NCBI RefSeq assembly: GCF_002878395.1
Contig: NC_061114.1
Location: forward strand, 144,956,560-145,020,559
Direction: 5' to 3'
DNA: 64,000 nt
Origin: Capsicum annuum
Taxonomy: Eukaryota; Streptophyta; Magnoliopsida; Solanales; Solanaceae
Position numbers and translations under genes: made by a program. Below are positions 34,391 to 46,338 of this stretch, one piece after another; the first letter of the stretch is position 1; each line of letters opens with the position of its first letter. The notes below the pieces were generated by a model. That model was given only the letters and a program-made list of their open reading frames with translations, was not told the DNA's origin and made no database searches.

Positions 34391-37300
34391 TGTAATAACC
34401 TTTCAGGTCATTATCCATATTCTTGCTTACTTTCTCTGATAGAGCTTCTCCATAGGCTTCCCAAGTTATTAATAACTTACGGGGACTGAGAGTTTGATTA
34501 CCTAATAGTTTGTTTGGGTTTTAGAACCCCTTTTTTAATTTAAATCTTCATTGATCCTAATTGACCACTCTATGAAAATTTTATTAAAGCATCCTCATAT
34601 ACAAAATCCAAATTTCCCAATGCATCCAGAACGTTAAAAACTATGGGGTTACATATCCTATTTTTTCAGTAAAGGAGATGTCGCGACTGTAGTAAAGGAG
34701 GTGCGACTGTAGTGTTGTGACCGCGGTGAGGTGGGGGCCACAATTGTGACATCAGAGAGCTGGTTGGTCCATATTTAAGTGTTGTCTTACACAAATTTGG
34801 GCCATTTTGTGCCACCCTCATAACCTATAAACCCTAATAGAATGTAAAATCTTCTAAGTGTGTCTTGTAGGTTTAATTGGAGCTTAAACAACTTATGTCA
34901 TTGATTCTTCCTATAATCCGAGGTAATTATTTCTCTAATTTGGTATTGATTTCATGGTTTCTTGACTCAAAACCCCTAAATCATTAAGGGTCAATTGTAT
35001 CCCCAAAATTGAGTGATTGACTTAAATTACTTGAAGGTTTTAACTCCTTAAAGATAGTTAGGTTATGGGTTGGTCTTAGAAACTCCTTTCTAAGGGGGAA
35101 GCCTAATTGGGGTTTTGGTGTCCATTTTAAATCCATGAAACAATGGTGCCATAATGGGTATTGTCATTCTTGATATAATGCATAGATTGTATTATTGGTA
35201 ATTACTTGTGGAAGAGAAAGCTTTATGAAAGGGAAAGGAAAGTGTTGTTGGTTCGTAAGTTGCTTGGAATTAAGGTAGGTTAGGCTTACCCGTAGACTAG
35301 ATTGAGCTTGTTTGTAATATAATTATCGATATCATGAGAGATTAGACAGGGAATTTAGATAATAGTTGATTGAATGATGAACTTAGGATTTATTGATAGC
35401 TATAAGCTATTAATCTATAAGGTATGGTATTTAAAGCTTAGTTTAGGACCTTGGTTAGCTTATTTGTGGTGTCATGACTAGTGTGAGAACTCTATGGTTG
35501 TTCTAACTAGTCATATGCCTCTTTATCATTAGCAGTATAATGACCTATATAATACGTAGATAGAAAATGACCTTAGTGTTGGGTTGACTTAGGAAAGGAT
35601 TCTTGAAAAGGCTTTCTCAATAAACCTAGTAAGAATTAGTAAGACCTTATGGAGAGTTTTAGATGACTTGGCCTAATTCCAGTTAGAAACTAGACGTGTT
35701 AGTAAGCCTGGCATTTTGAGATTTAGTAGTGGGACTTGACCCACCATAAGTTGGACTACAAAATCCTTAGCGACCTAGATTCTCAAAGAGTGACTAATGT
35801 ACATATTGGGATTATGGTTAGTAAACTAGGTTGGATTATTTTGAGATCATAACTTGAAGAACCTTATAAATGTGATTAGTGTGCATGTCATCTAAATACT
35901 CATGCCTTGTTTATACTCATATTATGTACGGTGCTTATTAGTAATGTAAAATGACAAGTGTTATCCTATACTTTTACTTCTTTATTATTATGGAACTATG
36001 TATGCTTATTGGCTTGTATATGTGTGTGGGTATATATTGTTGCATTGGGAGACTTGTTGATATTGTGATGATGCCTGGTGAATTCAAAGGTTGTATTGAT
36101 ATAATGATGATACCTGGTGAATCTAAAGGAATGTTTTGATATTACGATGATGCTCGGTTAATCTAAAGAAATATGTTGACATTATGATAATGCTCGGTGA
36201 ATTAGGAGGATGCGTTGATGGTGTATTAATGATTGGTAACTATGAAAGAGGTAAGAATATCATGATGTCATGTGGTGCATATTATGCATTGATGTTGGTA
36301 TGGTTAGACCGTGTGGTCCCAACCAGCAATGTGTTGAGATATGATGTCTTTCTTAATGAATTACTATTTATTTCTTATTTCTAACCACTAAATAAGAGGT
36401 ACGAACATTGTTGATGCTAATTGGTAACTAGAGGTTATCTATGTCTGAATACTAAATTAAGGCTTAATGATAAATTTAATATTGTGAAAAATTCAAGGCT
36501 TACCTAGTAAACCTACTTGTCTTGAATAAGAGGTCGTATTATGGAATCTTGCCTAGAAAAATGATTTATGTGATAAATAGTTATTTCTAATATATGATTA
36601 TATCTTGAAACTTGGGAACCTAGTAAACTAGTTGGTAAACCAACCTTGCTTAAAATATGGAAACTAGTACTTAAGGTTATGACATGCTTAGTTATAATGG
36701 ACCTAGTATTGCATGATTATTAAATAGACTGTCTCTTAATATGAAAGGTTGTGAAGGTTTAATTTATATCTTATACCATGAAAATGCTAACTTGAGAATG
36801 GCCTTGTAATAAGAGAATATATTTTACTATGGGTGAGCGGTACATTTCCCTTAATTGATGGCTAGTGGTTATATAACTTCTAATCTGATGGCTCATAGAA
36901 ATGAAGGTTAACTAGTATAGACCATACGTAGAGTGTATCAATGATCTAGTAAGTTAGTAACTACATATCTATCCTATGCCAATGTTGCCTACCTTTATGC
37001 TAAATTATGGTACGGGTATTGATATGGATCTCGGTAATGAGCCATGGCGGGTTGTGCTACCCGCGGCTTTGGTGACTTGTTGAGTGGTTGTGCTTTATTA
37101 TATTCTTAGTTGTACTTTTTTGGTGTACTCTCTGATGGTGTTGGCCACATATGATGGGGTTTTTTTTATATTCTTTGGGGTACTCTCAGGTTGTATGGGA
37201 TGTCGTGATGGTTCTTTGTTGTTTTATCTTTTGAGTAATTCCTGGTGGTATAGGAAGCCGTGGTAAGTTCTTGTGCCTTGTGCTTTTTAGATGGTTAATA

Positions 37301-37875
37301 ATGACTGTGGTAAGTAGATGGTTGGATATCATGTATATGGCTTTATGCTTCTGAAATGATACTCGGTTGATATGGTGATTATAGAGTATATTGATATAGT
37401 ATGTTGTGTTGTTGTCTTAGTAGTATAGATATTATTCCAGTGGTATCAAAGAAGAATCAGGTTTGATCCTATCCCTTGACTTTAACATTATTGTCTTACT
37501 TTATATCATCTTTACATTATATTTGAGCTCAGTCGGCTGAAGATGCCTACTAAGTACCAGTGTTTTGGTACTAAACTACACTTTTATACCTTTTTAGTGA
37601 CGATCGAAGTTCTAGTTGTCGCCACTGAGCTAGTTTATGCGAGTTGACTCTTTGGAGATAGGGTGAACTCTTGGAGATTGAGTTGCCCTCTTTCCCCTCT
37701 ATTTTTATTTTTCCTCTATTTTTGAGACAAATGTATAAGATTATCTAAGACATTTTAGACTTTGATATTGTAAAATACTATGGTCAATAATAGAAGCCCT
37801 TGTATTAATACTATCAGGTCGTGGGATTGGTATTTGATTATCGGTTTTCTTAATTGTGCAATATTGTTGTTATAT
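34391..37875 (+). repeat. G1 LTR, 5' four fifths, plus strand (duplication unit 1)
   Basis: It starts TGTAATAACCTTTCAGGTCATT, the same start as the minus-strand G1 LTRs. CGACTGTAGT/GACCGCGG words lie at 34680-34760, a putative TATA (CATATTTAAGTG) at 34771-34782, a GAGGTAATTATTTC leader at about 34920 and the 39-42 bp tandem repeat at 36060-36245. It stops at 37875, where a G3 LTR starts, about 0.8 kb short of the full G1 LTR length. It is therefore cut by the G3 insertion. The block is repeated at 53821-57365. Confidence 0.75.
36060..36245 (+). repeat. 39-42 bp tandem repeat in plus-strand G1 LTR, unit 1
   Basis: About four units with the same coding phase as the minus-strand copies (MMPGEFKGCIDIMMIPGES in the frame 35951-36139). 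The upstream hydrophobic stretch is in a shifted frame relative to the copy at 6421, so only the repeat phase is conserved. Confidence 0.55.
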
Positions 37876-39740
37876 TGTAATACCTCAAAGTTTTCTAACT
37901 TATTTTGTCTCAAGAATGTCAAGTATTAGCTTCTAAATTGAATGATGTTTATTCCATGGGGAATTTTAAAGATTTTCACTTTTTATCATGTGGGAAATTC
38001 AATAAGCCTTCCATTAATATAAAATTTGCCTAAATCCGATAATCGGGTAAGAAGTTATGACTATTTCAAGTTCCCATCATTAAACATCATCATATTAGTC
38101 AGTGGCGTGCCGCGACATAGGAGAAAATTGAAATTCTCAAATTATAGTAGGGGTCCGCGATAGTGGCACATCATGCCAAACTCCTAGGTCGCAAATGAAG
38201 TGGCAACGCGATGGTTCTGCGTCGTGCCATCCCTCAATTTGCCAGTTGTGAAATTCCAGTGACACGACGTAATAGCGCTGCATCACGCCAGGGGTCTAAT
38301 TCGGGAAAGTTTTGCTGAAATTAAAAGACGTATCTAGGGTTAAAAGGGTCAAGTGTTTGATGAAATGTCTTAGTCAATGGATTATATATTGTTGATGTTA
38401 GTCATGTATTCAAGAATGTCATGCCTTGTCAGTTTCCTTCCATCGAGTCCTAGGGGTACTTGTACCAGAAAAAATATAGCTGTGTGCCTAGCTTTAGTGT
38501 CATGTTTTCACAATATCCTCAGTCAAGCCATGATCCATATAACTCAGTTAATCATGTGACTCAGGAAAACTCAGTAATACAGTAATCTCAGTACTATTCT
38601 GTTAGTCAACAGAACTCAGTAATTCAGTCCAGTTCAGTTCAGTAATCCATGTTCACTATCTATTCAGATGGGAGTAGAAATTAGCACCGAGTGAACCCAA
38701 GGATGGGAACACACACTGTCAGATGAGGTTGTGATTCTTAGAAGTCATCCTTACATTGCAGAACTATGTAGATAGCATAGTTAGAGACATCAATAGTGTC
38801 AGATGAGGGTTGATGGGGTGGATAAGTACTATTAGATGAGGCCCCCACCATTTTCTTTTGGGGACACTGTCAGATAAGGGTCACTCAGAGTTTGTCCTTA
38901 CCAGTGGCGCGGTATTGACACTCCTTGAATTAGGGTTATAGATTGGACCCTAACTCAGCCATAATGGTGTATTAGGGGCATATTGGTTAGATAACTACTT
39001 CCTACAGTTTCAGTTATAGAATCAGTACTGTCAGATACAGTCATTTAGTCTCAGTAATAGCACTCAGATAGTTCTATAGAATTTAGGATTGTCAGATACC
39101 GTCAACTCAAATATAGTACAAAACTCAGCTAGTTCCAAAGATTCAGGACTGTCAGATACCGTCACTCATATCATCAGTCATATCAGTCATCAGAATTCAG
39201 CTATCAGTCATGTTAGTTATCAATAAATTCATTTTATCACGATCTCAGATATAGTTACTACGTATACATGCATGTATTCTCATGTTCATATTTAGTTAGT
39301 TAGCCAGTATTTTTCATGCATATGAACCCTATTCATTTAGCCTACCTTCCATGCATACCAGTACATTCAAAGTACTGACGCATTTGCACTATGGTGTCTC
39401 ATACCATAGGTTCAGAAGCACGAGCTCCAAAGCATCAGTAGCATTCTAGTCTTAGTAATTAGATTTAGTAGTAATTTGTCATCTCTCGAGGACATGTTCA
39501 TTTATTTATTATCTCATTAAGTAATTTATTAGTTGGAATTAGTTGGGGACATATCCCATCAACTCCTTATTAAGACAGTTCAGTCAGTTAGAGGCTTTCC
39601 AGACTATCATGTTCAGACTATCTTGTTATTTCAGTTTTGTTTTGGATATTTCATACCCCATTTAGATGTTATATATTTACCAGTCATGTTACAGTATTGA
39701 ACCTTATGGCCTTTTAGTTCATGCTTCCGTAATCATACAT
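37876..39740 (+). repeat. G3a 5' LTR, first part (plus strand)
   Basis: It starts TGTAATACCTCAAAG. CGTGCCGCGACA/CATCACGCC-type words lie at 38097-38295, the GGGGTACTTGTACC box at 38441-38466, CAGTAAT/CTCAGTA-rich sequence at 38570-39230 and the palindrome at 39541-39564. Relative to G3b, about 545 bp with the TATA and leader (57835-58381) are deleted at about 38352, with a TCAA microhomology. The LTR is split at 39740 by G4 and ends at 49159. Confidence 0.8.
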
Positions 39741-42437
39741 TGTAATACCCCGCATGTTTCTAAGCTAGGAAGTGAATAAGTATTCCTAGGTATGAAATAT
39801 CCTATCCTGTGATTCATACTTAAGTACATGACTTTCAATGAATATCCTAGTTATAGGATAGCTTATGATGCATTAAGCATGTTCATATGAGTCACTTAAG
39901 GTAATACAAGCTAAGAGTTTTTGAATCCATCAAGTTTTAGTGTTTGATTTTGCAAGGGTCATCATTGAACGAGTATAACTCAATGATATTATGGTATTTT
40001 GGCCGATTTAGACCCACCAAATTGTAGAGAATCGAATTAGCTTTTCAACGATACCAATTTCGCCTTAATCTAATACCCGAGTTAAAAGTTATGCCCATTT
40101 TTGTGAGGAGATTGGTTAGGCGCCGCCCAACCCAAGCATAGGCGATTGGTTAGTTGCCACCCAACCTAGCTTAGGGAATCACTTGGGCACCGCCTAAGTT
40201 AGTGTCAGGTGCCAAAAACACTCCGTTTTGAGTTATTTTAAGGGTAATTAAGTCTTTTAACACTCCTTACACGTCCCTAAATTTAACCCTACAAAATATA
40301 TAGCTTCTAAACATATTACGACCCTATTATCATCTCAAAGCTCATCATCGAAGAGCACTAAAACAAAAAAACAACTAGGTTGCGTAACTAAGCTTGAAGA
40401 TCCGATTTCAAGGAAATTTCTCTATCAATCATCAAGAATATTCCTTCTAAGTTATGTGTGAGTTGATTTATTGATCCCTTTCATCCATGAAGCTCAAAGA
40501 CCCTCTTTTTGATCATAAAGTATGATTTCTATATTGTTGGGTATTGATGATCATGTTGTTGATATTGGGTGATTCTCAAGATGGAATCTTTGTATGTTTT
40601 TTTGAATTTCATGATATCATATGAGTTGGAAACATGTAAATTTTGTTGTTCAAGATGTATAATTTGATGATTTGACCTATGCTTAAGATGTGCATGTAAG
40701 GTGTTTGCTAAAATGCCTAAGAAACTAGAAATCATGCAATATAGCTAAATTATGACTAAGTGAAGGATTCATGATATGCCCTTACATTCCAATCACTTCT
40801 ATGTTGATAATGTGCCTTGTAAATATTGTTGGAATACTCATGAACTATTATTATGAGATTATTCTATGTTTACTTGCAAATCCTACTTATGAACAAGATG
40901 TATGATAACCATGCAATCCACATGAACTTCCATGCTATTGGTATGTGTTGCCTATTTTTTTATGCAATGAACAAGATATTAATATTGTGCAAGTACTTTC
41001 ATGTGATATGAAATCCTTTCCATGCAATACATTATTGATAACCATGCTAAGTATGGGATCCCTACTTATGACATTATAAATTATGGACTCTACTCTTATG
41101 ATCAAGTCAGTTATGTGTGTTAGTTTCCTTTAATCGAGTCCTGGGGGTACTTGTGCCTGATAACTATAGCTGTGTGCCTAAAGCCATGTCATATTTCATG
41201 ATATCCGAACTCCAGCTATGATTCTGAAGACTTCAGTCAGTCATGTGTCTCAGGAAAACCTTATGATCTTAGTTAGTCGTCAGATATCAGTAACATTCCG
41301 CCAGTCAACAAAATTCAGTAAGATTAAGTCATGCATTGACAGTTATTCATGTCCAGTCCCTCCATATGGGAGTAGAGGTTAGCACCGAGTGAACCCAAGG
41401 ATGGGAACTCACCCACTAGTTCAGGGTTTGATTCTTAGTAGTCATCCTTGTGTTCCAAAAATATGTAGCTAGCATAGGTTGAGACAACTTAACCCGTCAA
41501 ATTAGGGTTGATGAGGTGGCTTAACCCGTCAGTTTAGGGTTCCCACCATTCTAATTGAGTACCCGCCAAATAAGGGTTACTCACAGGCTGTCCTTACCCG
41601 TGGTACGGTATTGACACTCTTCCAGTTGGGGTAGAGATGGACCCCAGCTTAGCCATAAATGGTATACGTAGGGCATGTCGGCTAAACACTACTTCCCACA
41701 GTTTCAGTATCAGTCTCAATAAAAGAACTCAGGGAGTTCTTTAGATTTTAGTATATACAGGACTGTCAGATACAGTCGTCCATGTTATCAGTTTCAGTAT
41801 TAGTCATGACAGTTATCAGTAAACCATGTATTAGCTTTCAGGTCATGCTATCACGTATTCACGGTCCCAATTTCTATATATGCATGTTTGCACTCCCACG
41901 TTCATATTAGTCAATCAATGATGTTCATGCATGAAACCCTTTATGTTCAACCTACCTTCCTCGTATACTCAGTACTCCAGTTGGACTAACGCATTTGCAC
42001 TATGGTGCTTTTTTTTCATATTACACCATAGGTTTTGAGACACGAGCTCCAGCCCAGTAGTAGTGGTAGCATTCGAGTTACAGAGACATGATGAGTCCTT
42101 ATTGATTCAAGGACAATATGATTTGATTCATTTATTTATTTCTTCAGTTTAGTTTTATAGAGTTAGTTAGAGACTTGTTCCTTCAACTCCTTATTTAGAT
42201 AGTTTAGAGGCTTTCAGATTTATGTTCAGATTTATATTCAAATTGAGTTGTTTTGGGTATTCTCACCCACATGATTGTATTCAGTTGAACCTTATGGCCT
42301 TATAGTTCTATGTATTCCGCATTATTATATCATGATTTGCAGTATACAGGTACAGATATCAGTCATGGGTTAGCTTGTGGTCCCTCGGGGTCATGAGCAT
42401 CGTGTAGCATTTTGGTTCAGCAAATCGGGGTGTTACA
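39741..42437 (+). repeat. G4 5' LTR
   Basis: TGTAATACCCCGCATG to GGGGTGTTACA. The promoter part holds GCGCCGCCCAACC, GGCGATTGGTTAG, GCCACCCAACC and CACCGCCTAAG words (40111-40215) and then a putative TATA (AAAATATATAGC, 40296-40307). The 3' half closely follows G3 LTRs: the GGGGGTACTTG box at 41131-41160, the CACCGAGTGAACCCAAGG block (about 41381) and the palindrome at 42165-42188. The 5' third (39741 to about 41090) has no G3 counterpart. Confidence 0.9.
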
Positions 42438-42440
42438 AAC

Positions 42441-42454
42441 TTTGTATCAGAGCC
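42441..42454 (+). promoter_or_regulatory. Primer binding site of G4
   Basis: TTTGTATCAGAGCC, one mismatch to the initiator-tRNA-Met primer site, three bases after the LTR end. A stem with a GTTGCGCGCCAC core follows at about 42500-42550. Confidence 0.85.
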
Positions 42455-42656
42455 TAAGGTTTAATAGAGTCCTAGGAAGTCTGAAAACCGCATCCAGTAG
42501 AGTCTTGTACATGGGTGTGTTGCGCGCCACATTTATGTGCGGGAGGCTATAAGATGTATTAGGAACAGTCGCCTTTCTTCATTATTCATGTCATGCTAGT
42601 GAGCATAATCACAAGTTAAAATCTCTGTCTAATCCATTCTTCTCTTATTCCAGACC

Positions 42657-42988
42657 ATGGCCCCAAAGAGAAGAAACCAGCCAGCTCCTCAGCCCGAAGA
42701 TCCTTTGGGCAAACATATTTCCCATGCGGAGTTTAGAGCCACATTTACCACACTTGCTCAGTCCATGGCTGTACAGACTGAATGGCCACCAGTCATTCCG
42801 GCCAATCCATTAGCCAATCCCAAAGCAGCTAGGGTTTAGGACTTTACCCGGATGAACCCTCTATCTTTCCATGGGTCTAAGTTTGATGAGGACCCTCAGG
42901 AGTTCATTGACCAAGTACAGAAGGTCATTGACATCATAGGTGTTACTTCTATTGAGAGTGCTAAGTTAGCTGCCTACCAGTTATAGGA
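42657..42988 (+). pseudogene. G4 gag, N-terminal part only
   Basis: ATG at 42657 opens MAPKRRNQPAPQPEDPLGKH, the same kind of start as G3a (49380) and G3b (60092). A stop at 42837-42839 ends the open piece; the same frame continues as FTRMNPLSFHGSKFDEDPQEF and SIESAKLAAYQL. A TAG at 42984-42986 stands where G3a has CAG. At about 42988 the sequence jumps to the end of the protease region, so the rest of gag, the zinc knuckle and the protease active site are deleted (about 1.2 kb by comparison with G3b). The copy could not make particles by itself. Confidence 0.8.
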
Positions 42989-43880
42989 TAGTTCAATTTC
43001 AATTCCTGAATGAGCCCTTCCTAGAGTGGAAGGGTAGCAATTCAGCGTTCAGGGGTCAACTTGTTTCCTACCTTCGGGAAAGGAAAATGATTTCTAAGGG
43101 GTGTGTGTATCATCTCGTGTCTGTTAAAGATTCCAGTTCTGAATATCCCAGCCTCGAAACAATCCCTGTTGTTAATGAATACTCAAATGTCTTTCCCAAA
43201 GATCTTCCAGGCATTCCTCCCGAAAGGGAAATAGACTTCAGCATAGACCTTCTTCCAGATACTCAACCTATTTCTATTCCTCCATATAGAATGGAGCCAG
43301 CAGAACTCAAGGAACCAAAAGATTAGTTGAAGGATCTCTTAGATAAGGGATTCATCAGACCCAGTATTTCCCCATGGGGTGCGCCAGTATTCGTGTGCAA
43401 GAAAGATGGTTCTCTCAGGATGTTATTGATTACCTTTAACTCAACAAGGTCACGGTCAAGAACAAATATCCTCTTCCCAGGATTGATGATCTATTCGACC
43501 AACTTGAGTGTGCCAGTTACTTCTCCAAGATAGACCTCAGATCAGGCTAACATCAGCTCAGAGTTAGAGAATGTGACATTTCGAAGATAGCTTTCCGTAC
43601 TCGGTATGGTCACTTCGAATTTTTAGTCATGTCATTTGTTCTTACCAATGCCTCTGCAGCTTTTACAAATTTGATGAACCGTGTGTTCAAGCAGTACTTG
43701 GATATATTTGTCATAGTCTTTATAGATGATATTCTAGTCTATTCTCGCACAGAGCGTGATCATGCAGACCATCTCAGGATTGTTCTTCAGACTCTCAGGG
43801 ATTACCAATTATTTGCTAAGTTCAACAAGTGCGAATTTTAGCTAAGATCAGTAGCATTCCTTGGCCATATTGTTTAAGAT
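42989..43880 (+). pseudogene. G4 pol: protease tail and reverse transcriptase
   Basis: Open pieces at 43087-43326, 43327-43533 and 43629-43841. Motifs in order: KGCVYHLVSVKD, FPKDLPGIPPEREIDF, PISIPPYRMEPAELKE, a TAG at 43324-43326 where G3a has [21 protein letters not shown], a 1-base deletion near 43420-43430 in the MCIDYRQL region, [29 protein letters not shown] and the catalytic [14 protein letters not shown] with both Asp. RT of this group copies element RNA. The frame ends at CEF-stop (43839-43841) where relatives have Trp. Confidence 0.85.
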
Positions 43881-44520
43881 GATAGAATTAGAGTAGATTC
43901 TCAAAAAACTAAGGCAGTAAGAAACTGGCCTAGACCCGTATCTCCATCAGATATTAGGAGTTTCTTGGGTTTGGATGGATATTACAGACGGTTTGTTGAG
44001 GGATTTTCTTCTATTGCATCTCCCATGTCCAGATTGACTTAGAAGAAGATTGAGTTTCAGTGGTCAGATTCATGCGAGAAGAGCTTTCAAGAGTTGAATA
44101 CTCGACTCACCTCAGCTCCAGTTTTAGCTATTCCAGATGGTTCAGACGGTTTTGTAGTCTATTGTGATGCATCCAGAGTGAGTTTAGGTTGTGTCCTCAT
44201 ACAGCATAGTAAGGTCATTGCCTACACCTCCAGACAGTTAAAGCTACATGAGAAGAATTATCCTACTCATAATCTTGAGTTAGCAGCGGTAGTTTTTGCC
44301 TTGAAGATTTGGAGGCATTATATTTATGTAGTTCATGTAGATGTCTTCACAGACTATAAAAGCCTCTAGTATGTCTTTTCCCAGAAAGATCTCAATCTTC
44401 GCCAGAGAAGGTAGTTAGAGCTCTTGAAGGATTATGACTTGAGTGTTCTTTATCATTCGAGAAAGGCCAATGTTATGACCGATGCTCTCAGTAGACTCTC
44501 TATTGGTAATATTTCTCATG
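43881..44520 (+). pseudogene. G4 pol: connection and RNase H
   Basis: SFLGLDGYYRRFVEGFSSIASP (43957-44022) is followed by a stop at LT-stop-KK (44039-44041) and an open piece 44094-44369 with [61 protein letters not shown] and FTDYKSL. The first Asp (CDAS) and Glu (NLEL) are present, and FTDH has become FTDY. TAG at 44367-44369 and at 44412-44414 follow; the latter replaces a Trp kept in G3b. The domain ends at TDALSRLS near 44490. Confidence 0.85.
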
Positions 44521-44529
44521 TTGAGGATA

Positions 44530-45875
44530 GTAAGAAAAAGATAGATCAGGAGATCCATCAGCTAGCAGAACTAGGCATTTGATTAGTTGATTCTTTAGAG
44601 GGTGGTGTATGTGTTCATAGTAGTTCAGAGTCATCGCTAGTTTTTGAGGTGAAAGAGAAACAAGACAGGGATCCTAGCCTTGTCAAGCTCAAAGAGTCAG
44701 TTTAAAATCAGAAAGTCGAGGTTTTCTCCAAAGGGGGAGATGGTATTCTTCATTGTTAGGGTTGTCAATGTGTTCCAGGTGTAGATGAATTGAGGCAGCG
44801 AATACTTGCAAAATCGCATGGTTCATGATACTCTATTCATCCAGGGGCCACTAAGATGTACCGCGACATACGGGAGATCTATTGGTGGAGTGGGATGAAG
44901 AGAGATATTGTAGAGTTTATGGCTAAGTACTCTACATATCAGCAGGTTAAGATAGAGCATCAGAAACCTAGTGGTTCCATGCAAGAGTTCACCATTCCTA
45001 CTTGGAAGTGGGAAGAAGTTAACATGGATTTCGTGATGGGTTTGCCTAGAACTCGTCATCAGCTTGATTCAGTCTGGGTCATTATAGGTAGAATAACCAA
45101 ATTGGCTTATTTCCTTTTAGTTCGTACTTCTTATTCCATCGAGAATTATACCAAACTCCATATCCGGGAGTTAGTTAGGTTATATGGTGTTCCATTATCT
45201 ATCATCTCAGATAGAGGTACCCAGTTCACCACTCACTTTTGGAAAGAATTCCAAAAGGGTCTCGGTACCCAAGTCCATCTCAGCATAACATTTCATCCTT
45301 TGATAGACAGTCAAGTAGAGAGGACCATTCAGACTCTTGAAGATACGCTAAGGGCGTGTGCAATTGACTTCAAGGGAAGTTGGGACGACCACTTGCCTTT
45401 GATTGAGTTTACATACAACAATAGCTATCATTCTATTATTTAGATGGCTCAATTCGAAGCTCTCTATGGTAGGAGATGTAGATCTATGATTGGTTGGTTC
45501 GAAGTTAGTGAGGCCTCAATCATAGGTCCTGACTTAGTATTCGACGCCTTAGAGAAAGTTCAGTTGATCAGAGAGAGACTCCAGGCTTCTCAGAGCCGGC
45601 AGAAGTCCTATACAGATGTTCGTAGAAAGGATCTTGAGTTTGAGGTCAAAGACTATGTCTATCTTAAGATCTCTCCCATGAAGGATGTGAAGAGGTTCGA
45701 GAAGAAAGGGAAACTCAATCCCCGGTATGTCGGTCCCTTCAAAATTCTTTGTTGCTTCGGCAAGGTAGCTTATGAGCTTGAGTTGCCTTTAGATCTAGCC
45801 TCAGTCCATCCAGTCTTCTATGTCTCTTTGCTAAAGAAGTGCATAGGTGACCCAGCAGTTGTTTTCCCTATTTAG
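44530..45875 (+). pseudogene. G4 pol: integrase with GPY/F module
   Basis: The zinc finger keeps both His (SHG, SIHPGATKMY) but both Cys positions are Tyr (KYSTYQQVK). The core is intact in one 195-codon piece (44856-45443): MDFVMGLPR (Asp), IISDRGTQF (Asp) and DSQVERTIQTLED (Glu). The second Asp and the Glu are separated by 35 residues, the classic DD35E spacing. A single TAG (45441-45443) separates it from 45444-45875, which holds FEALYGRRCRSMIGW, LIRERLQASQSRQKSYTD, FEVKDYVYLKISPMK, the GPY/F-like NPRYVGPFKIL, and VHPVFYVSLLKK. This is the best-preserved integrase of the window. Confidence 0.9.
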
Positions 45876-46082
45876 AGCATCAACATTCAGAACAGCCTCT
45901 CCTAAGAAGAGATTCCAATCGAAATCTTAGATTATCAAACTCGTATCTTGACGAACAAAGAAGTCCCTCTAGTCAAGGTTGTTTGTAAAAATTAGTCTCA
46001 TGAGGGAGCTACTTGGGAAGCATAAGCAGATATGCGTACCAAGTATCCTTACCTCTTCACCGCCAATTCAGATCAAGCTCCA
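45876..46082 (+). pseudogene. G4 pol: chromodomain-like tail
   Basis: Read past the TAG at 45873-45875: EEIPIEILDYQTRIL, NKEVPLVKVVCKN, a stop, then EGATWEA, a stop, and ADMRTKYPYLF. It matches the G2 tail at 2467-2625. The first stop lies directly after DPAVVFPI, the place where G3a also has TAG. Confidence 0.8.
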
Positions 46083-46338
46083 GGTAACAATCTCCTTAAT
46101 CTTATTCAGTTCACATTCATGTTTCCAGTATAAACTTGGTACCTATTAATCGTTTCATACTCAGTCATGCATTCATGTTTCAGTTATCCATGCATCAGAT
46201 ATGGACGAGTTCAGTATGTTTAGCATGTCAGTTGTGAGATCAAGTTTCAGTTCTTCATGTTCAGTTCAGGTTCTATTGTCTTGTATCCCTTCTCAGTAAA
46301 TTCTCATTCAAGGACGAATATTCCCAAGGGGGAGATAT
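46083..46338 (+). promoter_or_regulatory. G4 3' untranslated region and polypurine tract
   Basis: A spacer rich in CAGTTCA and CATTCATG words is followed by AAGGGGGAGATAT (46326-46338) directly before the LTR start at 46339. Confidence 0.88.
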
